From Patiria miniata (taxonomy: Eukaryota > Echinodermata > Asteroidea > Valvatida > Asterinidae): a stretch of 64,000 nucleotides of DNA. This document shows positions 35,401 through 47,411 of this stretch, in pieces. Position numbers and translations under genes: made by a program. Position 1 is the first letter of the stretch. Each line of letters opens with the position of its first letter. The notes beneath the pieces were generated by a model. It saw only the letters and a list, made by a program, of their open reading frames with translations. It had not been told where the DNA came from and searched no databases. Location of the stretch: the NCBI RefSeq assembly GCF_015706575.1, contig NW_024037069.1:36477315-36541314 (forward strand), given 5' to 3'.

Positions 35401-38215
35401 ACGACATTTTAATGTTGACCTTTTTAATATGAACCGTATATCTTTTTAATATTGACGTTGTATCTTCGCAATATGCACGTTGTACGTTGCTTAATAACGC
35501 AATGTGTAAGTTCTTCCTTCTCAATGTGAATGTTTCAACTTGTTAATGTTCACGTTCGATCTTGTCAATGTACACCATGAATCATGCTTGATGTCAACGT
35601 TGCACCTTGCTTCTTCGCAATATCAATCATGGACCTTCGCATTATTAACGTTGAACCTTGCATCTTGTTAATATTATTGTTGAACCGTGCTCCTTCGCAA
35701 TGTGAATCAAGCGTACTGAAAAGTACGATGTCCTTGCCAAGCCATGTAGTTTATTCAACCAGATAGGATGGCGTTTCAATACGACGGCTGTTTAATGTCA
35801 CTTAACCTGGGTCTAGCTTGAAGTGTTGTTAATCATGCAAACAAGGCTCTCTGTTTTAATTCACTCATCTTTTATAATTTATGTTCAGACTAATAAGCGC
35901 TGTTTCACTAGAAAAGATGTGTTCACATAGATTAATGAAACTAATATTTTCTTGACGGTACACTCTAGCTTCGTCAATTACAATAATACAAAACAGAGTT
36001 CTTCATGAGCATGATTCATGGTGTACATTGACAAGATCGAACGTGAACATTAACAAGTTTGAACATTCACATTAAGAAGGAAGAACTTCCACATTGCGAT
36101 ATTAAGCAGCGTACAACATGCATATTGCGAAGATACAACGTCAATATTAAAAAGATACAAGGTTCATATTCAAAAGGTCAACATTTAAATGCCGTTCCAG
36201 GGCCACCGTACGTTCATGATATAGAGAGTTTGGAAACCAGACTATACCATCTTGTTGTCAACAAAACGGGCCGCAATTATCTATATTTAAAAAAAAACAC
36301 ATAATGCGCATGCGTCAGTTGGTAACGGAATAGTTCTCGGACTTAACCGCCTCGGAATAAAACCTCCAGATGACTGATAAGAACGGGCTACATTTCATTT
36401 TATCTATCATGAACACAATTTAGGGATCAAAATTCACTTTTTGGGGGAAAAAAAAATAAAATACAAAACTTGGGACAATTAGGGGTAAAACACTGTGAAC
36501 ACAACCAGACGTAATACAAGTAGCTTCAAAGGATATTCAAGAAATCATGAAGGAAACTGGGCTTCCATCAATATTAGGGATCCTGTGCTGCAGCGCGAGT
36601 TGCATTTCGAACATCAACAAAATGGTACATGTCTCTTCCGACAGTATATTGGCGGGCACAAGCGGGTGCTGTCAGTTATAGCTTTCAGGAACCCTTGGAG
36701 GCATGGTATGACACTGAATCATATCGAGGAATGACCTGCCATGTCATTGGATTTGACTTCTTGTGACTTTTTGGGTGGGATTTGGCGTATACATATTTCA
36801 GCACTCTTCCTCTTAACCTTACCTATGCAGGTCTTCATACAGCACTAGGCGGATAATTTACGTGATCACTGGGCAATGGTCAGATGAGCCATGGAAGTTA
36901 TAGGGCCACCGTTAAGAACCTTGTGCCGAAATGGAAGGGGCATGGGGATCGTGGACATGTTGAGGATGAACATGAAAGGTTTTCGAATCCTGAATGATTT
37001 AACAGTTATTCTGTTCTTGTTTTCCGAAGAGTTGCCTTGAACCTATCTGTCTTATGTCTGGATTTGCTATTCATAATTGTTTTACCCCAAACTGTCCCAA
37101 AACTGTCCTACGATAGGCCTATTACTTCGAAAACATTAGAACTCACTGATTCATAGCCAGAGGAATGTATTTAAGACATCAATGAAAAGCTTACAACCCT
37201 TAGGTTATGACAACATCATAATAATGGTCGATAAGTTTATACCTTGTTCATATTTTATATTATCCCTTTCTTTACGGGTTACCTTGAGACACCCTGTATA
37301 TATACAGCGTGACCCAAACAAATGCAATCCTATACCTTTTGCCTTAAAAAATAGGATCAGTGGATTGTTATGTTTTGGGTATCAGATAAAAGCCGAGAGC
37401 TTTTTTTTCAAATACTGAAAAAAAAAATCATAGCACATTGGGTTGCTGAGAAAATGCCAATAATGTGAAGTGATTTTCATCCTGTACACAAATACTTCCA
37501 ACAGTGACAAATTTCACTGTAAACCTGTTGTGCAATTTTGCGCAAGTTCTTTAATATTTGGACACATTTATTATACTGGAAAGGTTTGGAAATAAAAAGG
37601 TATTTCCATTAAATTCACTTGTACTCTTGTGATATTATGTTACATGTTGTCTGTAAGGATTAGGACATGCACAAATAGCTACAGTGAAAAACCCTTTGTA
37701 ATGTTTTGTGTACAGGATGAAAAATTACTACTATTACATAGTTGGCATTTCCTCAGCAACCCAAGTGTTATTTTCTGATTTTCTTTTAAGTATTTGAAAA
37801 AAAAGCTCTCAGCTTTAATCTGATAACCAAAACACAAGAATCCACTGATCCCTTTTTTAAAGGCAAATGTTTTATAGTTTGCATTTTTTGGGTCACCGTG
37901 TATTATGTTTTAACATAGCATAAACACATTACTCTATGTACCGTTTGATAACGATTTATTACACAATGTTTCGTACGAAACGCGTTTAAGAGTAATTCGG
38001 GATACATTACGGGCAAAGGTACCCCTTTAAGTTTCTACAAAAAGACAATCCCCAGTACATCACACTTTTAAAAAGTATTTGGATTTTAATTTCGATATAA
38101 ACAAAAACACGGTCTTAAGATTTATAAAAAGGCAGGGGAATTAAAGTAGAATGAAAGGCAACCATACGTACCTCCAGATGGCCTGCTAGGACCTGCTTCA
38201 TCTTGAGTGTCCATA
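26455..38215 (-). CDS. Death-NACHT-LRR intracellular immune receptor (NLR type), 3' end missing
   Basis: Exons (minus): 38173-38215 from the ATG; 32225-32491; 28937 into the gap at 26454. Phases agree (1 and 1). An acceptor before 38239 suggests an upstream 5' UTR exon. Exon 2 is a Death domain (KALYEIATRLGCDWVKLAVQ, DPIRQGLEMLVTWKR, GRADIAEFLQ). Exon 3 begins GPDHLKICQQLLVTFYEAHA, then NACHT with Walker A GGAGFGKSTL and Walker B VAFLIDGLDEIP, then winged-helix and LRR-like segments. NLRs of this kind are cytosolic sensors that assemble signalling platforms. Defects: near 28671-28680, in a gggggaaaa run, one base is missing, so the exon-3 N-terminal frame stops just before MILLSGGAGFGKS. The gap removes the end of the LRRs. 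The frameshift may be a homopolymer sequencing error, or the gene may be broken. Confidence 0.85.
29058..29397. mobile_element. TA-flanked MITE, CACTGTAAAAA ends, in NLR intron 2
   Basis: Left TACACTGTAAAAATGG and right TTTTTACAGTGTA are inverted repeats flanked by TA. The inside is built of variations on 'gtttag' and 'aaacac' words, giving a highly self-complementary 340-bp element. Confidence 0.75.
29400..30464. other. NLR intron 2 sequence, no gene seen
   Basis: Open frames here are short, lack domains and overlap on both strands. I support no feature. Confidence 0.5.
30465..31090. mobile_element. 626-bp inverted-repeat element, CCTGTCACAC ends, rich in GCGTA
   Basis: The left end CCTGTCACACCTTTGCGTAT and the right end (reverse complement CCTGTCACACTTCTGCGTAT) match, and the similarity runs on through 'aattccttatga'. 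The inside is packed with GCGTA/TACGC words. No transposase coding is seen and no target duplication is obvious. Confidence 0.75.
31875..32187. mobile_element. G/C-run MITE, CAAGGGCGGATCCAG ends
   Basis: Perfect inverted ends 'caagggcggatccag' / 'ctggatccgcccttg', with subterminal G and C runs and the internal words 'ggcgtggggttcagggggcc' and 'cttaagggcccc'. It lies directly downstream of the Death-domain exon (minus gene). Relatives lie at 41389-41850, 56481-56731 and 62759-63300. Confidence 0.8.
33312..33714. mobile_element. piggyBac-like MITE with TTAA duplication
   Basis: CCCTAAATAGGCCGGG (left) and CCCGGCCCCTTTAGGG (right) are inverted ends, flanked on both sides by TTAA (33308-33311 and 33715-33718), the piggyBac target site. 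The opposite arm of the surrounding inverted repeat shows the same place without the element. Confidence 0.75.
33976..34032. other. MicroRNA-like hairpin
   Basis: A stem of 23 positions with one mismatch and two G-T pairs (acgagccttcgagaagcccg pairs with cgggtgtcttgaaggctcgt) closes an 11-base loop. The flanks add partial pairing. Either strand could be transcribed. There is no evidence of expression. Confidence 0.45.
35387..36210. mobile_element. 824-bp foldback element with ~200-bp inverted arms and 7-bp target duplication
   Basis: Ends ACGGTAGCCCTGGAACG and (inverted) ACGGTGGCCCTGGAACG. Arms 35387-35590 and 36005-36210 are inverted copies. CGTTCAT flanks both sides (35380-35386, 36211-36217). 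The arms and part of the middle consist of degenerate units of roughly 25-30 bases of the form 'aacgttgtaccttgcttcttcgcaat'-like words. No coding region. Confidence 0.85.
37305..37900. mobile_element. 596-bp TA-flanked MITE with ~200-bp inverted arms
   Basis: Ends CAGCGTGACCCAAA and (inverted) CACGGTGACCCAAA, each next to TA. The arms match over about 200 bases ('ggatcagtggatt', 'agctttttttttcaaatact', 'gggttgctga'). Mariner-like by its TA target; no transposase. Confidence 0.8.
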
Positions 38216-39466
38216 TCGTGTTGTATCGTAAATCCTCAGCTAAGAAACAATGAAACATTTACAACAGTATTAGAGTTGTATATCTAAGAATTATTTATGT
38301 GTCCTGAATGCAAACTGTTTCCCACCGTTTGCACTGTTCGTCTGGAACCGCAACGACAAGTGCAGACAATTCAGTAAGGTTGATTTCACCGACTCTTTAT
38401 CTGAAGGCAAAGATGAGATTCTTACTACTTCACCCCACAGGTTAAGTTTTAAGCCTCAATTCAAATACCGAAAAAGAGTAGTCGCGTGTCATAACAGTGG
38501 ACAGAATGCAGAGAGACTTGCGTTTCTTTTGACACACTTCGCTGATGCATTGACGAGACTGGTCTTGAACCTGTCATTTTTCCTTGTCTCAAATGTTGTC
38601 TCTCTGTGCAGGGCTTGCAATTTTGAGATTTCCCCCTTTTTATGTAGTCTGAGTATCACCAGCCAAGTCTCCTGTATAACGTCTGATATGTCAAAGCATG
38701 CAATTTTTTACGATCTCGCGCCTCAGCCAATCGGAGTCGACTTTACTAAAATCGTGACGTCATTTCATTCCCAAATCAGGACTAAACGTTTGATTGGTTA
38801 ATTCGAATGCAGTGTTTTGTAATACAACAACAACCGGGCGTGTATCGCGTAATATAATACAGAGCGCGTGACCACAGTTTTTGTTGCCGTATCGAGGTTA
38901 TTTTTTTACTCAAGTTTATGACGCAACAACGGTGAATGACCGAAGACCCGATATAGAAAGCGCCCGCTGATTGATCAAAATTTAGAAGTCAAGATGCTGT
39001 TGTCTTGCATTATTAATCAGCGAATCTGCTCAAATGTAATAGACTATGGCTTTCGCCATTGTCTGTTACATAGACTATACTTTTAGGTGGCCCCATCTCA
39101 AATAATGGACTTCCTTCGTTCGTATCGTAAGCTACACAGCAATGGGTGCTAAACGTCCTGAAAACAAGTAATGTTCCCTAAATTTGAATTACATGTATAT
39201 GGAATGTCTATAAACTTACCTGGTTAAAAAAAGGAACCCAAATCCTCGCCCTTAGACTTTTGGGTATCCTGTAAAAGTCCTGACGTAATTTCGGAAAACT
39301 TTCTAGGCTTGGTAGAAAATATGATTGTTTTCCCTAGTAAATATCGAGCGGGTAAACAGTCTCGATTTCAAATTCAGTTTCTTTTCAGGAAATTGAGTAA
39401 ACACAGCTGTGGATTTATAATACGGAGGAAGTGCAGTATTTGCGACGAATTTTGGCCCCCCAAAAA

Positions 39467-39730
39467 ACATGTTTAGCGTCCTGCCTTTTTGAAAAAAAGG
39501 AAGGAGAATGCCGTTTTTCTTTTTTCCTCCAAAATGGCCGCTCGAACGGGCTATTTTTCAAGATGGCCTCAGCTTTTTTTTTAAATGGCCGTCACTTGAT
39601 ATACCAGCTTTATATGGGCTAGATGCAACAGACAAAGAGGCCAAAATGATGTCACTGTTTAAATTTTATCATGTTTTTGTTAAAAAAAAGAGCCTCCAAA
39701 AAAAGAAGTGGGTGGAGACGCTAAACATGT
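39467..39730. mobile_element. Short inverted-repeat element, ACATGTTTAGCGTC ends
   Basis: A perfect 14-base inverted pair 'acatgtttagcgtc' (39467-39480) / 'gacgctaaacatgt' (39717-39730) encloses 236 bases with repeated 'aaaatggcc' and 'aagatggcc' words. Confidence 0.6.
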
Positions 39731-41388
39731 AGGTTTTATTTGGCCTTATGGGAATACCTTTTGGGACAATATCACAATTATACATGTTAATGGGAAGTGA
39801 ATTTGGTTATACGAAACGTTCACGCAAACGTCACAGCACAAATCAAATACATTTAACCATATCCGTCAACCCCCTCCGGAAATTTTGAAGGATTTTGTCG
39901 TGCAAGGGATGATAGAGCCGTAATAGTCCTACATGGGACTTTTTATGTTCTCTGAAAAAGAAATTAACATATTTTTTTACTGGTTTCCGTGAGGAACTTT
40001 AGAGGAGGCAGGGAGTTACTAGACTTAAAAAGGGGCCTATGGAGTTGGGTCTGTTGAGGTTAACGTTACGCATTGTTCTTGATTAGGCCTAATTTATTTA
40101 TCTGGTGACATTGTGTCATACATTCCTGCTGCACAAAAGGATGCATAGGCAACACTACAGTGTAGTTACTTACCTATAGGCCTACTTCGGTGTACCCGTA
40201 AATCGCTGACACTGGATTTTCAGAACAAAAGGCGGGAAAACCATGCCTTGGTTGCAAAAGTCAAATAATCCTCAGTAAAGTACGATTTTCTTCATACTTT
40301 TGGTCCAGTCAAGATCGATGGCATCCTACCGAATAGCCAACCATTATTGAACTGCGTCACAGGCGGTGGCGTGATCAAGCTATGATCACATGACCCAGCA
40401 GGCTGGGCAAAACCATTATTTGACAGAGGTCTATTTGATGTGAAAAATTGATACACAATCTATGTAACATTTTATATTATTTTTGTTTAATTCTACAGAG
40501 TAGTGATCATTTTGCGGTCGCTTATAGCATACTTATTATACATGTAGCTCACCAATGATGCACTTTTCCTAAGACAAGGATACCCGACGATTATTTTAAC
40601 TATGCACCTTTTCAAACTATTACCTATACAACTTGGTATTTTCTGGTTTTTCCAACTTTGTAGTGCTTTTTATAGTAATGATAATTAATGACACGGATGT
40701 TTGTATATGATATGCACGTGACATTTCTTTAGTGCGCGTTGTGACCAAAGTTGAACATAATCAAGTTAATATTACATGTTCAGAATGTGCATTCGATCTA
40801 CAAACTTACTGACTCGACAGCGTGGGTTGCAGTCGTTCTGATACGAATGACCCAATCACTCAACGTACGTGGTCCCACTGTAACATATATATTCGACTTG
40901 GAAATTTAAAAGAAAGTAAAAGACTTTTTAATCAAACATATATTTGTGTCAATTATAACATTTTGTTCATCAGAATTAAAAGAAATACTGTAGTGCCGGA
41001 GGCTGTTATAGTCATTTGGAAACGATAAAACACTTTGACTAGTTAATGAGCAACCCATATAACCTTGGTATGCGCCAGGAATTGCGAAATCGCGCCGTCC
41101 GACTATCACGTCACGCCGTCATATCGCCCTCCCTATCTTGCCGTAATTCCTGGCTATACCCCGCTCCTGATCCTCCCACCACAACTGTATTTTACGTTTT
41201 TGGTAGTAAAATTCAATTTTAAGACTGAAAATTAATCTAAATAAATAAATCTTTTAAATTACAGCTGTATGTTAAATAACGCTACTTACTTTGCATTCAC
41301 GTGTGAGCCGAGTCCTCTTTTGTTGCCCATGTACATGAAGGTAGATATAAATGAAGGGTCGTAGCTCTCAACTTGTATCTCTTTGAAA

Positions 41389-41850
41389 CACGGACCCTAA
41401 AGTCGCTCTATGTTGCAATTGAGTGGGGGAATTTTTTCTTCTACAATGGCGACGTGCTTCAGGACTGCTTTTAGGGATGGTAATATTTGAAGGGAAACAT
41501 TACCAAAAAGACATCTGCGAATCCCGTAAAAAAATGAGGGGGGAGTGAAAGAGGGTAAATCTAACTGTAATTTGATGTATTTCTTCTTGATCAAGTGGGA
41601 TGGGGGGGGGGGGGGTTCAACCGTTCGGGGGCCATGCCCTCCCCTCCCCCCCCCCCAAAAAAAACCCCAAACAAACAAACAAACCGCACCCATAAAAAAA
41701 TTGTTTAAATGGTTAGAAATTGCGTCGGATAGCAACACAGAACATGTAGAATCCAACTTTTTTTTTAGGGACCCTTGAACCCGAACCCCACGCCGTAATT
41801 ATTTTGGACCCACTTTTGGGGGGACCAATCTTTTTTTTTGCGCCCCCCCA
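41389..41850 (-). mobile_element. G/C-run repeat, relative of 31875-32187
   Basis: 'gaaccccacgccgtaattattttggacccactttt' type sequence at 41779-41820 (reverse complement of 31931-31965), with G runs near 41600 and C runs near 41640. Borders are approximate. Confidence 0.55.
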
Positions 41851-42119
41851 AAAAAAAAATGTGGTCGGGTTCCCTTTTGATTTGATCCCCAGTGATAGAG
41901 TATTTTTCCCATTGTTTGACTTGGGCCGAATTTATCATTACTACCTTTGACAGTTCATTTGCTGCCGCACTCTTAATTAAGGTCATGCCGTCGACGGACC
42001 GCTATCGTTGACAGAACACAAATGCATCCCTCCAAGGTGCTGTTTATCATTTGGCCTAATTGTTAGTTAAAACCTTACCTGGATTCAGGATGGAATATTG
42101 ACTCTACACATTTTTATGT

Positions 42120-42470
42120 TTTATATTGTCCTGGCCACGTGGTAAACACACCCGGGGCCATCTATCACCAGATCGTAGTATGGACCATACTACATCCTTC
42201 AGAGGGGGTGTCAGTCTTGTGATCATACTGGAGGGGTTGAAAATTGGCGGGAAAACCCTGTGTGCTTGTGCACATTTACATAGGCTTGTGTACAAATGCA
42301 CTATATACATTGGGATTATTTCGATCACCCCTGTGACCAAAATGGAATGTCAAATGGGGTTATGTCTGTGGTTTTAACGGCTGTTTGGGGCCTGAGAGAT
42401 ACTCCAGACATGCCAGAGGTTAATCAGGGGTGAATGGGCTGGTTGTGAGGGTCGGGTGGCTCAAATTACA
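42120..42470 (-). repeat. Dispersed repeat, inverted relative of 10140-10480
   Basis: It shares 'aaaattggcgggaaaa', 'cagagggggtgtc' and 'ggtggctcaaat' with the reverse complement of the copy near 10 kb. Confidence 0.5.
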
Positions 42471-44164
42471 TTGTGTAGAAACCACATTCCATACAGTCAT
42501 TGGATAGTAAACATTAAAGGTGCTCGCACCAGCAAGTGTTTATTAAGGAAAACAGCTAGTATATCGTAATCACTGCAACCTATGCACTTACCAAGCTGAA
42601 ATAAAGGAAAAGTTAAATGCGAAATGGCTCCGAAAGGCCATTTATTTTGTATTGTAATAAAAAAAAGGCCTAACGTTTCGATACCAACAAAATCTTTACC
42701 AAAGGCGAACCTCTTTTGTTTCGTATCCGCACATGACAATAAATCCACAATCACCTAACAGTCACAATCACCTGACCACGCACTTTCTTGTTTTCATCAT
42801 ACATCAATATGGGTTACCTGACTTGCTATAAAGTTACCCCCTCCCCCACATGTATAAGGCAACAGAGTAGATCGATGTTTAAAGAAACCAGAATATAATG
42901 AACTCAGTGTGACCGTATCGATATTTCATGATGTTGAATTTTCAAAAATTTGGATTAGACTAAGTCTTGTTTGACACGTTCAGCCATTTATATTTGCTTC
43001 TAAAAGTAAAATCATTTTCTAAACCAAATGCAATTTTTACCTAGCAGTATAAAAGCTATCCAGATTTGAATTGGATACAGAAGGCAAAAATCCACCCACA
43101 TCTAGTTATTAACTTTTTTTACAAAATTCATATTATTTGCGGCTCCACAAGAATAACTAGGCACCCCAAATCGGTGCAAAATATGGTGTTCTACGTAATG
43201 AAAAAAAAATCGTAAGAATAAAAAATATCTTTAAACATGTTATGCAAACACTTAAATTCGGGCATTAAACTGCAAATTATACAATGCACCCCTGCACACA
43301 AATGATACACTAAGCTCCAATGCTCTTTTTCAATTACCACGAAATATGTTAAAAATTATGCAATATGTGACCACATCGACAAATTAACACTTATTTGAAG
43401 AAAGGAGTTTAGAAGACAACGTTTGCCATAAAAAGCAAAAAAGAAAAGGGGTTCAAACGGTCCTTCCTGACCTTAAATAACATACAATGTGAGTTTTGAA
43501 TTTTATTTTAGGAACCTTTTAGTGTAGTAACAACGAATGCACTAAAGGCTACTCATGCCTATAGGCTTAGCCAGGCGATAAGGTCCATACAAACTCGAGA
43601 GTATTTTAATGCTAATTTACAAGCAGATGCGTGGGAATTTATTTACAGTCACATCCACAACAGTGAATAATACACATTTTCGAAATCAAGCAAAGATTGA
43701 AATGTAATCATGTTTCTAAAGTTTCGAAAATGCAGTTTCCCCATGATAATTTCAATTGGTTTTAACTTGTACAGGAACTGTCCTTATTTCTGTTTTAACG
43801 TTTCATTCCCTATTCAATTATTATTTTTTTCTCATTTTTAATGAGGGCGATTTGCGCTTTCCTTGTTTTCTTGAAATAAAAAAGCAAGAATGTCATTTTT
43901 ATTAGGGGCGAAACACTTAATCAGTTGACACTATACCTGAGAGACAAGTGATTTTCTTTGGTGCTAAATTTGTAGTAAACATCTCCAAAATTGTTTCATT
44001 GTTAAGGAGCAGCCAATGTAGGCCTACTCCTTAGGTTAGAGACAGAATTAATCAGTGTTTTGATGTGTGTCCTCGTCTTTAGGCTACCACACCAAACTAC
44101 CAGAAGATGTGGACGAGTAGGCAAGTTGAGTTGAGAATGCGGCCGTTGGTGTCGGTAGGAGACA

Positions 44165-44692
44165 TCAGTGATAGAATTGGATAAGGCCGAAAGTGCAGGC
44201 AGCTTGACGAACGCAGAAAGCCCAGCCAGGTTTATCACAGGGAGTATCATCCATTTTGTCATTAAATATAGAGGTTATTGCCACACAATCTTGATTGTTT
44301 CTGTAATCATCTGGTTGCCAAACATCCCATACCAAGAAGGGCTCGCTTCCTTCCTGACCATCACACTCCCAGGTTCCTTCAACTTCTTTGTCATTGCAAG
44401 CAATCCAGGCTCTGTATTCACTGTTCGCGTTGTGTGCCAAATTCACCATGAAATTCATTTCCTCGAGCGAGCGAGGAGCGGCCATCTTGCCTCCCATGTC
44501 TTGGCAAGCTGTCTTGGCGTCATCCCAAGTGTGCGTTGAAGGAGTGAGGCGATAACACTCGTTCCCCCACAATTGCCACTCTGGCGGGCAAGAGCATTGG
44601 ACAGTGAGTCGAGAGTGGCAGGAACCTGACCTAAATTGAGCATTGATTGCTGAAGTTATTGCTACAAAGTTGAAAACTCTCAACAAATACAT
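44165..44692 (-). CDS. Secreted C-type lectin-domain protein, copy 1
   Basis: A single-exon frame of 175 residues from the ATG at 44692, chosen because it begins with a signal peptide (MYLLRVFNFVAITSAINA); the frame stays open 60 codons further upstream without a better start. One C-type lectin domain (about residues 33-165) opens CPPEWQLWGNECYRL. It has the conserved segment AWIACNDKEVEGTWECDGQE in place of the usual WIGL. The sugar-site motif is QPD (WQPDDYRNNQDC), which in known lectins favours galactose-type ligands. The WND-type segment reads MDDTPCD, and the domain ends AFCVRQ. About nine extra residues follow before the stop. Likely secreted pattern-recognition or adhesion lectin. It lies downstream of the PITP exons, same strand. 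Confidence 0.85.
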   Translation of the reverse strand: MYLLRVFNFVAITSAINAQFRSGSCHSRLTVQCSCPPEWQLWGNECYRLTPSTHTWDDAKTACQDMGGKMAAPRSLEEMNFMVNLAHNANSEYRAWIACNDKEVEGTWECDGQEGSEPFLVWDVWQPDDYRNNQDCVAITSIFNDKMDDTPCDKPGWAFCVRQAACTFGLIQFYH

Positions 44693-46850
44693 GATGTATG
44701 GCTCCTTGTTCAGTCGCGCGGTAGCAGAGTTGAAGAGGATCAGATGTGTACTCTGTCCATGTATAGACCCTTTTAGTGTCTCAGCATTGAATCGAATACA
44801 ATGAAAACTGGTCGTCGCGGTAGAAACAAACGCGAATTTCCTCTGACGTAAAATATTGCTATCATAAAACAAAAACGAAGGTCTTGTTGCTATGGTCCAT
44901 TATTCAGCGTCCTCGAGGGTACAAAAAAGGTTGGGACGCAACCTGCCTCCAAGGTACAATCTTCATCCAGAATTATGAAGAACGTTTAATAAAGGCCGGG
45001 ACAAGTCATCAATTGAGTGATATTTTATATATTGCCTGCTGTTCCCCTGAACAACACAAACAGCTTTTTGGCCTTGACCAGTTGAAATTTATTGTACCAG
45101 AGTTAATTAAACCTTCACGCTTCATTTAATCTTAAAAGACCGAGTTAACCGAAGATTAATTGAGCTATAAAAGGTCACAATTAATTGGGATTTCGTTTTA
45201 AAAATTACCGCCTATTACCCTTCCTCGAGTTGTGGAAACCTTTTACCTATCCATCCTCGAGGGAGTTGGAGGTCATAGTATGAGCGTTATCGAAACATGT
45301 TGATTCACAACTGATAGTTTATTGATCGCGAGGGCAGTAGCCTTTCCGTTGAATTCAGTAAGGTATAATTTTATGAGAAGACTTACAGACAAATTGCAAG
45401 ATGTAAGAAAGTAAGTGTGCTGCACAATTAAATACGGGTAGTTTTACCATTCATACCCGGTGGTCTATCGATATCATATGTTTAAATGAAGAGCCGTTGT
45501 TTCCTATTTGGCCGCTGAAAATGCCGGAACTGGTTGTTTGCGTGTCGTTTAATAAAAGCGGACTTCTGGCACGGTATGCTGTCTTCCACCCTCTATTGTT
45601 GATCGAAATGGTAACTCGGGGGAATTGTGCATGAATCTGGTGCCCTGACCCCGTTGTCCTTTGGTCCTCAAAAATGGGGTCCGGTAATAGAGGCGAGTCT
45701 GGCATACATTGGCCGGAATTTCGGGTAATGTATGGTAACTTCATGTATATGCATGACCTGCGTTGGTCTGAAACCCGCCTCGCCTTGTGAATTCTAAATC
45801 ACAATGGTAATGTTTGCGCCCAACCAGCCTGTTGCAAAATGGGAATAGGCCTGGCCACGATGTGCTATTTTTGCCGAATTTGAAGGTATCTCTGGCAAAT
45901 ATCAATTAAGAGAGAAATATTGCTGTTCCATACTTCTATGCAGTTTATATGCTTGAACGTTGCTTTTATGGAGACACTTGTGATTTTGTGTACTTTTGTG
46001 GTACATGTATAACAAGCGTGAGTTTCTTGATAATCGTGAGTTCAATCTCCAGCAACCATGCACAAGAGTTGAACAGCGATTCAGAAATAAACGATCGTGA
46101 TGCGCGTGCGCAGAGGTGGTCCAATTAGAGGCTCTAAATGGGAGCTATTTACCGGTCCCCATATCTTTAGGGGGCTGGGAAACAGTGCATATTACACGAT
46201 TATTATCCAGTCGTTGACTGCCCTCTTTCGTTTGCATACTGTTTGACCCCAAGCAACCCCTTATCCCGTAATTGTTTCAAAGATAAACAAAAAGAACATG
46301 TAAAGTACCATTTGAACGTTTATTTATCGTGTTTTATGTAAAAAGCACCATCTCTAATACACGTAATCGAGCCCCGTCAAATTTTAGCGAGCACGCTTGT
46401 TAAATCTTGATTGATTGTCAACGATACCATTTAATGTGGAAAAATTTCGCAGGGACTGTTAATGCCACTATTTTCTTCCCTTTAAACAAGGATTTTCTTA
46501 CCAAATCGGCAGATTGGTTTGTGGGAAATTACAAGCTGTTTCTACGTGCCTGTAAAAAGTCCCGTCAAGTAATACACTGGTACACCAAAAGTCCAAAACA
46601 TATTATTATCAACTATCAGATAAAACCATTAGCTATTATTAATATCACACTATTTACCTGAATATCATTGTGGTTAGCTAAAACTACTAGTATATCCAAT
46701 AGCTACTGTAATTAACAATAATGATCTCATGCGTGTACCAAGAATATTATTAGAAATAACTAGAACTATAGCATCTCCTGCAATTTACCGGAATTAATTA
46801 ATTAAAACTTGATTATAGTTCATCTAGCGTGATATACCGGTAGTTAACCA

Positions 46851-46949
46851 TTGTTGACTGCTGTGATGTGGGATATGACGTTTCGCCTCTGGTGCTATGC
46901 GCCTCGAGGGTTTTCAAAACGTCATATCCCTCATCACAGCAGTCAACAA
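46851..46949. other. Strong hairpin (copy 1)
   Basis: A 33-base stem: TTGTTGACTGCTGTGATG at 46851 pairs with CATCACAGCAGTCAACAA near 46932-46949, and 'ggatatgacgttt' with 'aaacgtcatatcc'. One position is mismatched and the loop is about 33 bases. It may be a MITE relic or a structured RNA. Confidence 0.7.
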
Positions 46950-47411
46950 TTGTTTTGTGACACCTCTGTCTTGGATTCCTTGATTTTTGATGTAAAGATC
47001 ACGAAAACAAGCAGCAGTAAACACAACAATAATGACAATGTAACGGCAACTCACATGCATGTCACGTGCTCAAAACAGCTGATCGTCTGCTATAGTTCGC
47101 TTGCTCCCACGCATGTGTGAAAACATGATGAAAATAGCGTAGGTTAGGGTTAGGTACCGTACACGTGATATCCCAAGGGGAATGTGATCGTTCTAGGCCA
47201 ATTAAAATACAGTATTCAAGACAGAGGTATAACAATTAATATTGTCATAAGCAAGGGATAAGTAAGTCACTGAATACAAATATTGACATTAACCAGCAAA
47301 AATTCACCCATGATCTCTAATGTGAAGCTATTAACTAAGGAATATGTTTCTCATTAACTACAATCAAATCATGCTTTTAACTTTAGTAATACCTAATGAT
47401 CATTGTGAATA

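Larger units (their letters stand above)
38239..43873. other. Upstream flank of the NLR gene and intergenic stretch
   Basis: CCAAT words lie at about 38726 and (inverted) 38793, upstream of the NLR start on its strand, and may belong to its promoter. Otherwise AT-rich with repeats (39467-39730, 41389-41850, 42120-42470, listed separately). No convincing coding exon. Confidence 0.5.

Noticed and set aside
38529-38801. 90-codon plus-strand open frame upstream of the NLR gene
   Set aside because: No domain, no splice support; it overlaps the probable NLR promoter region.
44693-44872. 60-codon N-terminal extension of the lectin frame (and its copy at 49912-50091)
   Set aside because: The inner Met has a clear signal peptide immediately before the lectin domain; the extension looks like 5' UTR.
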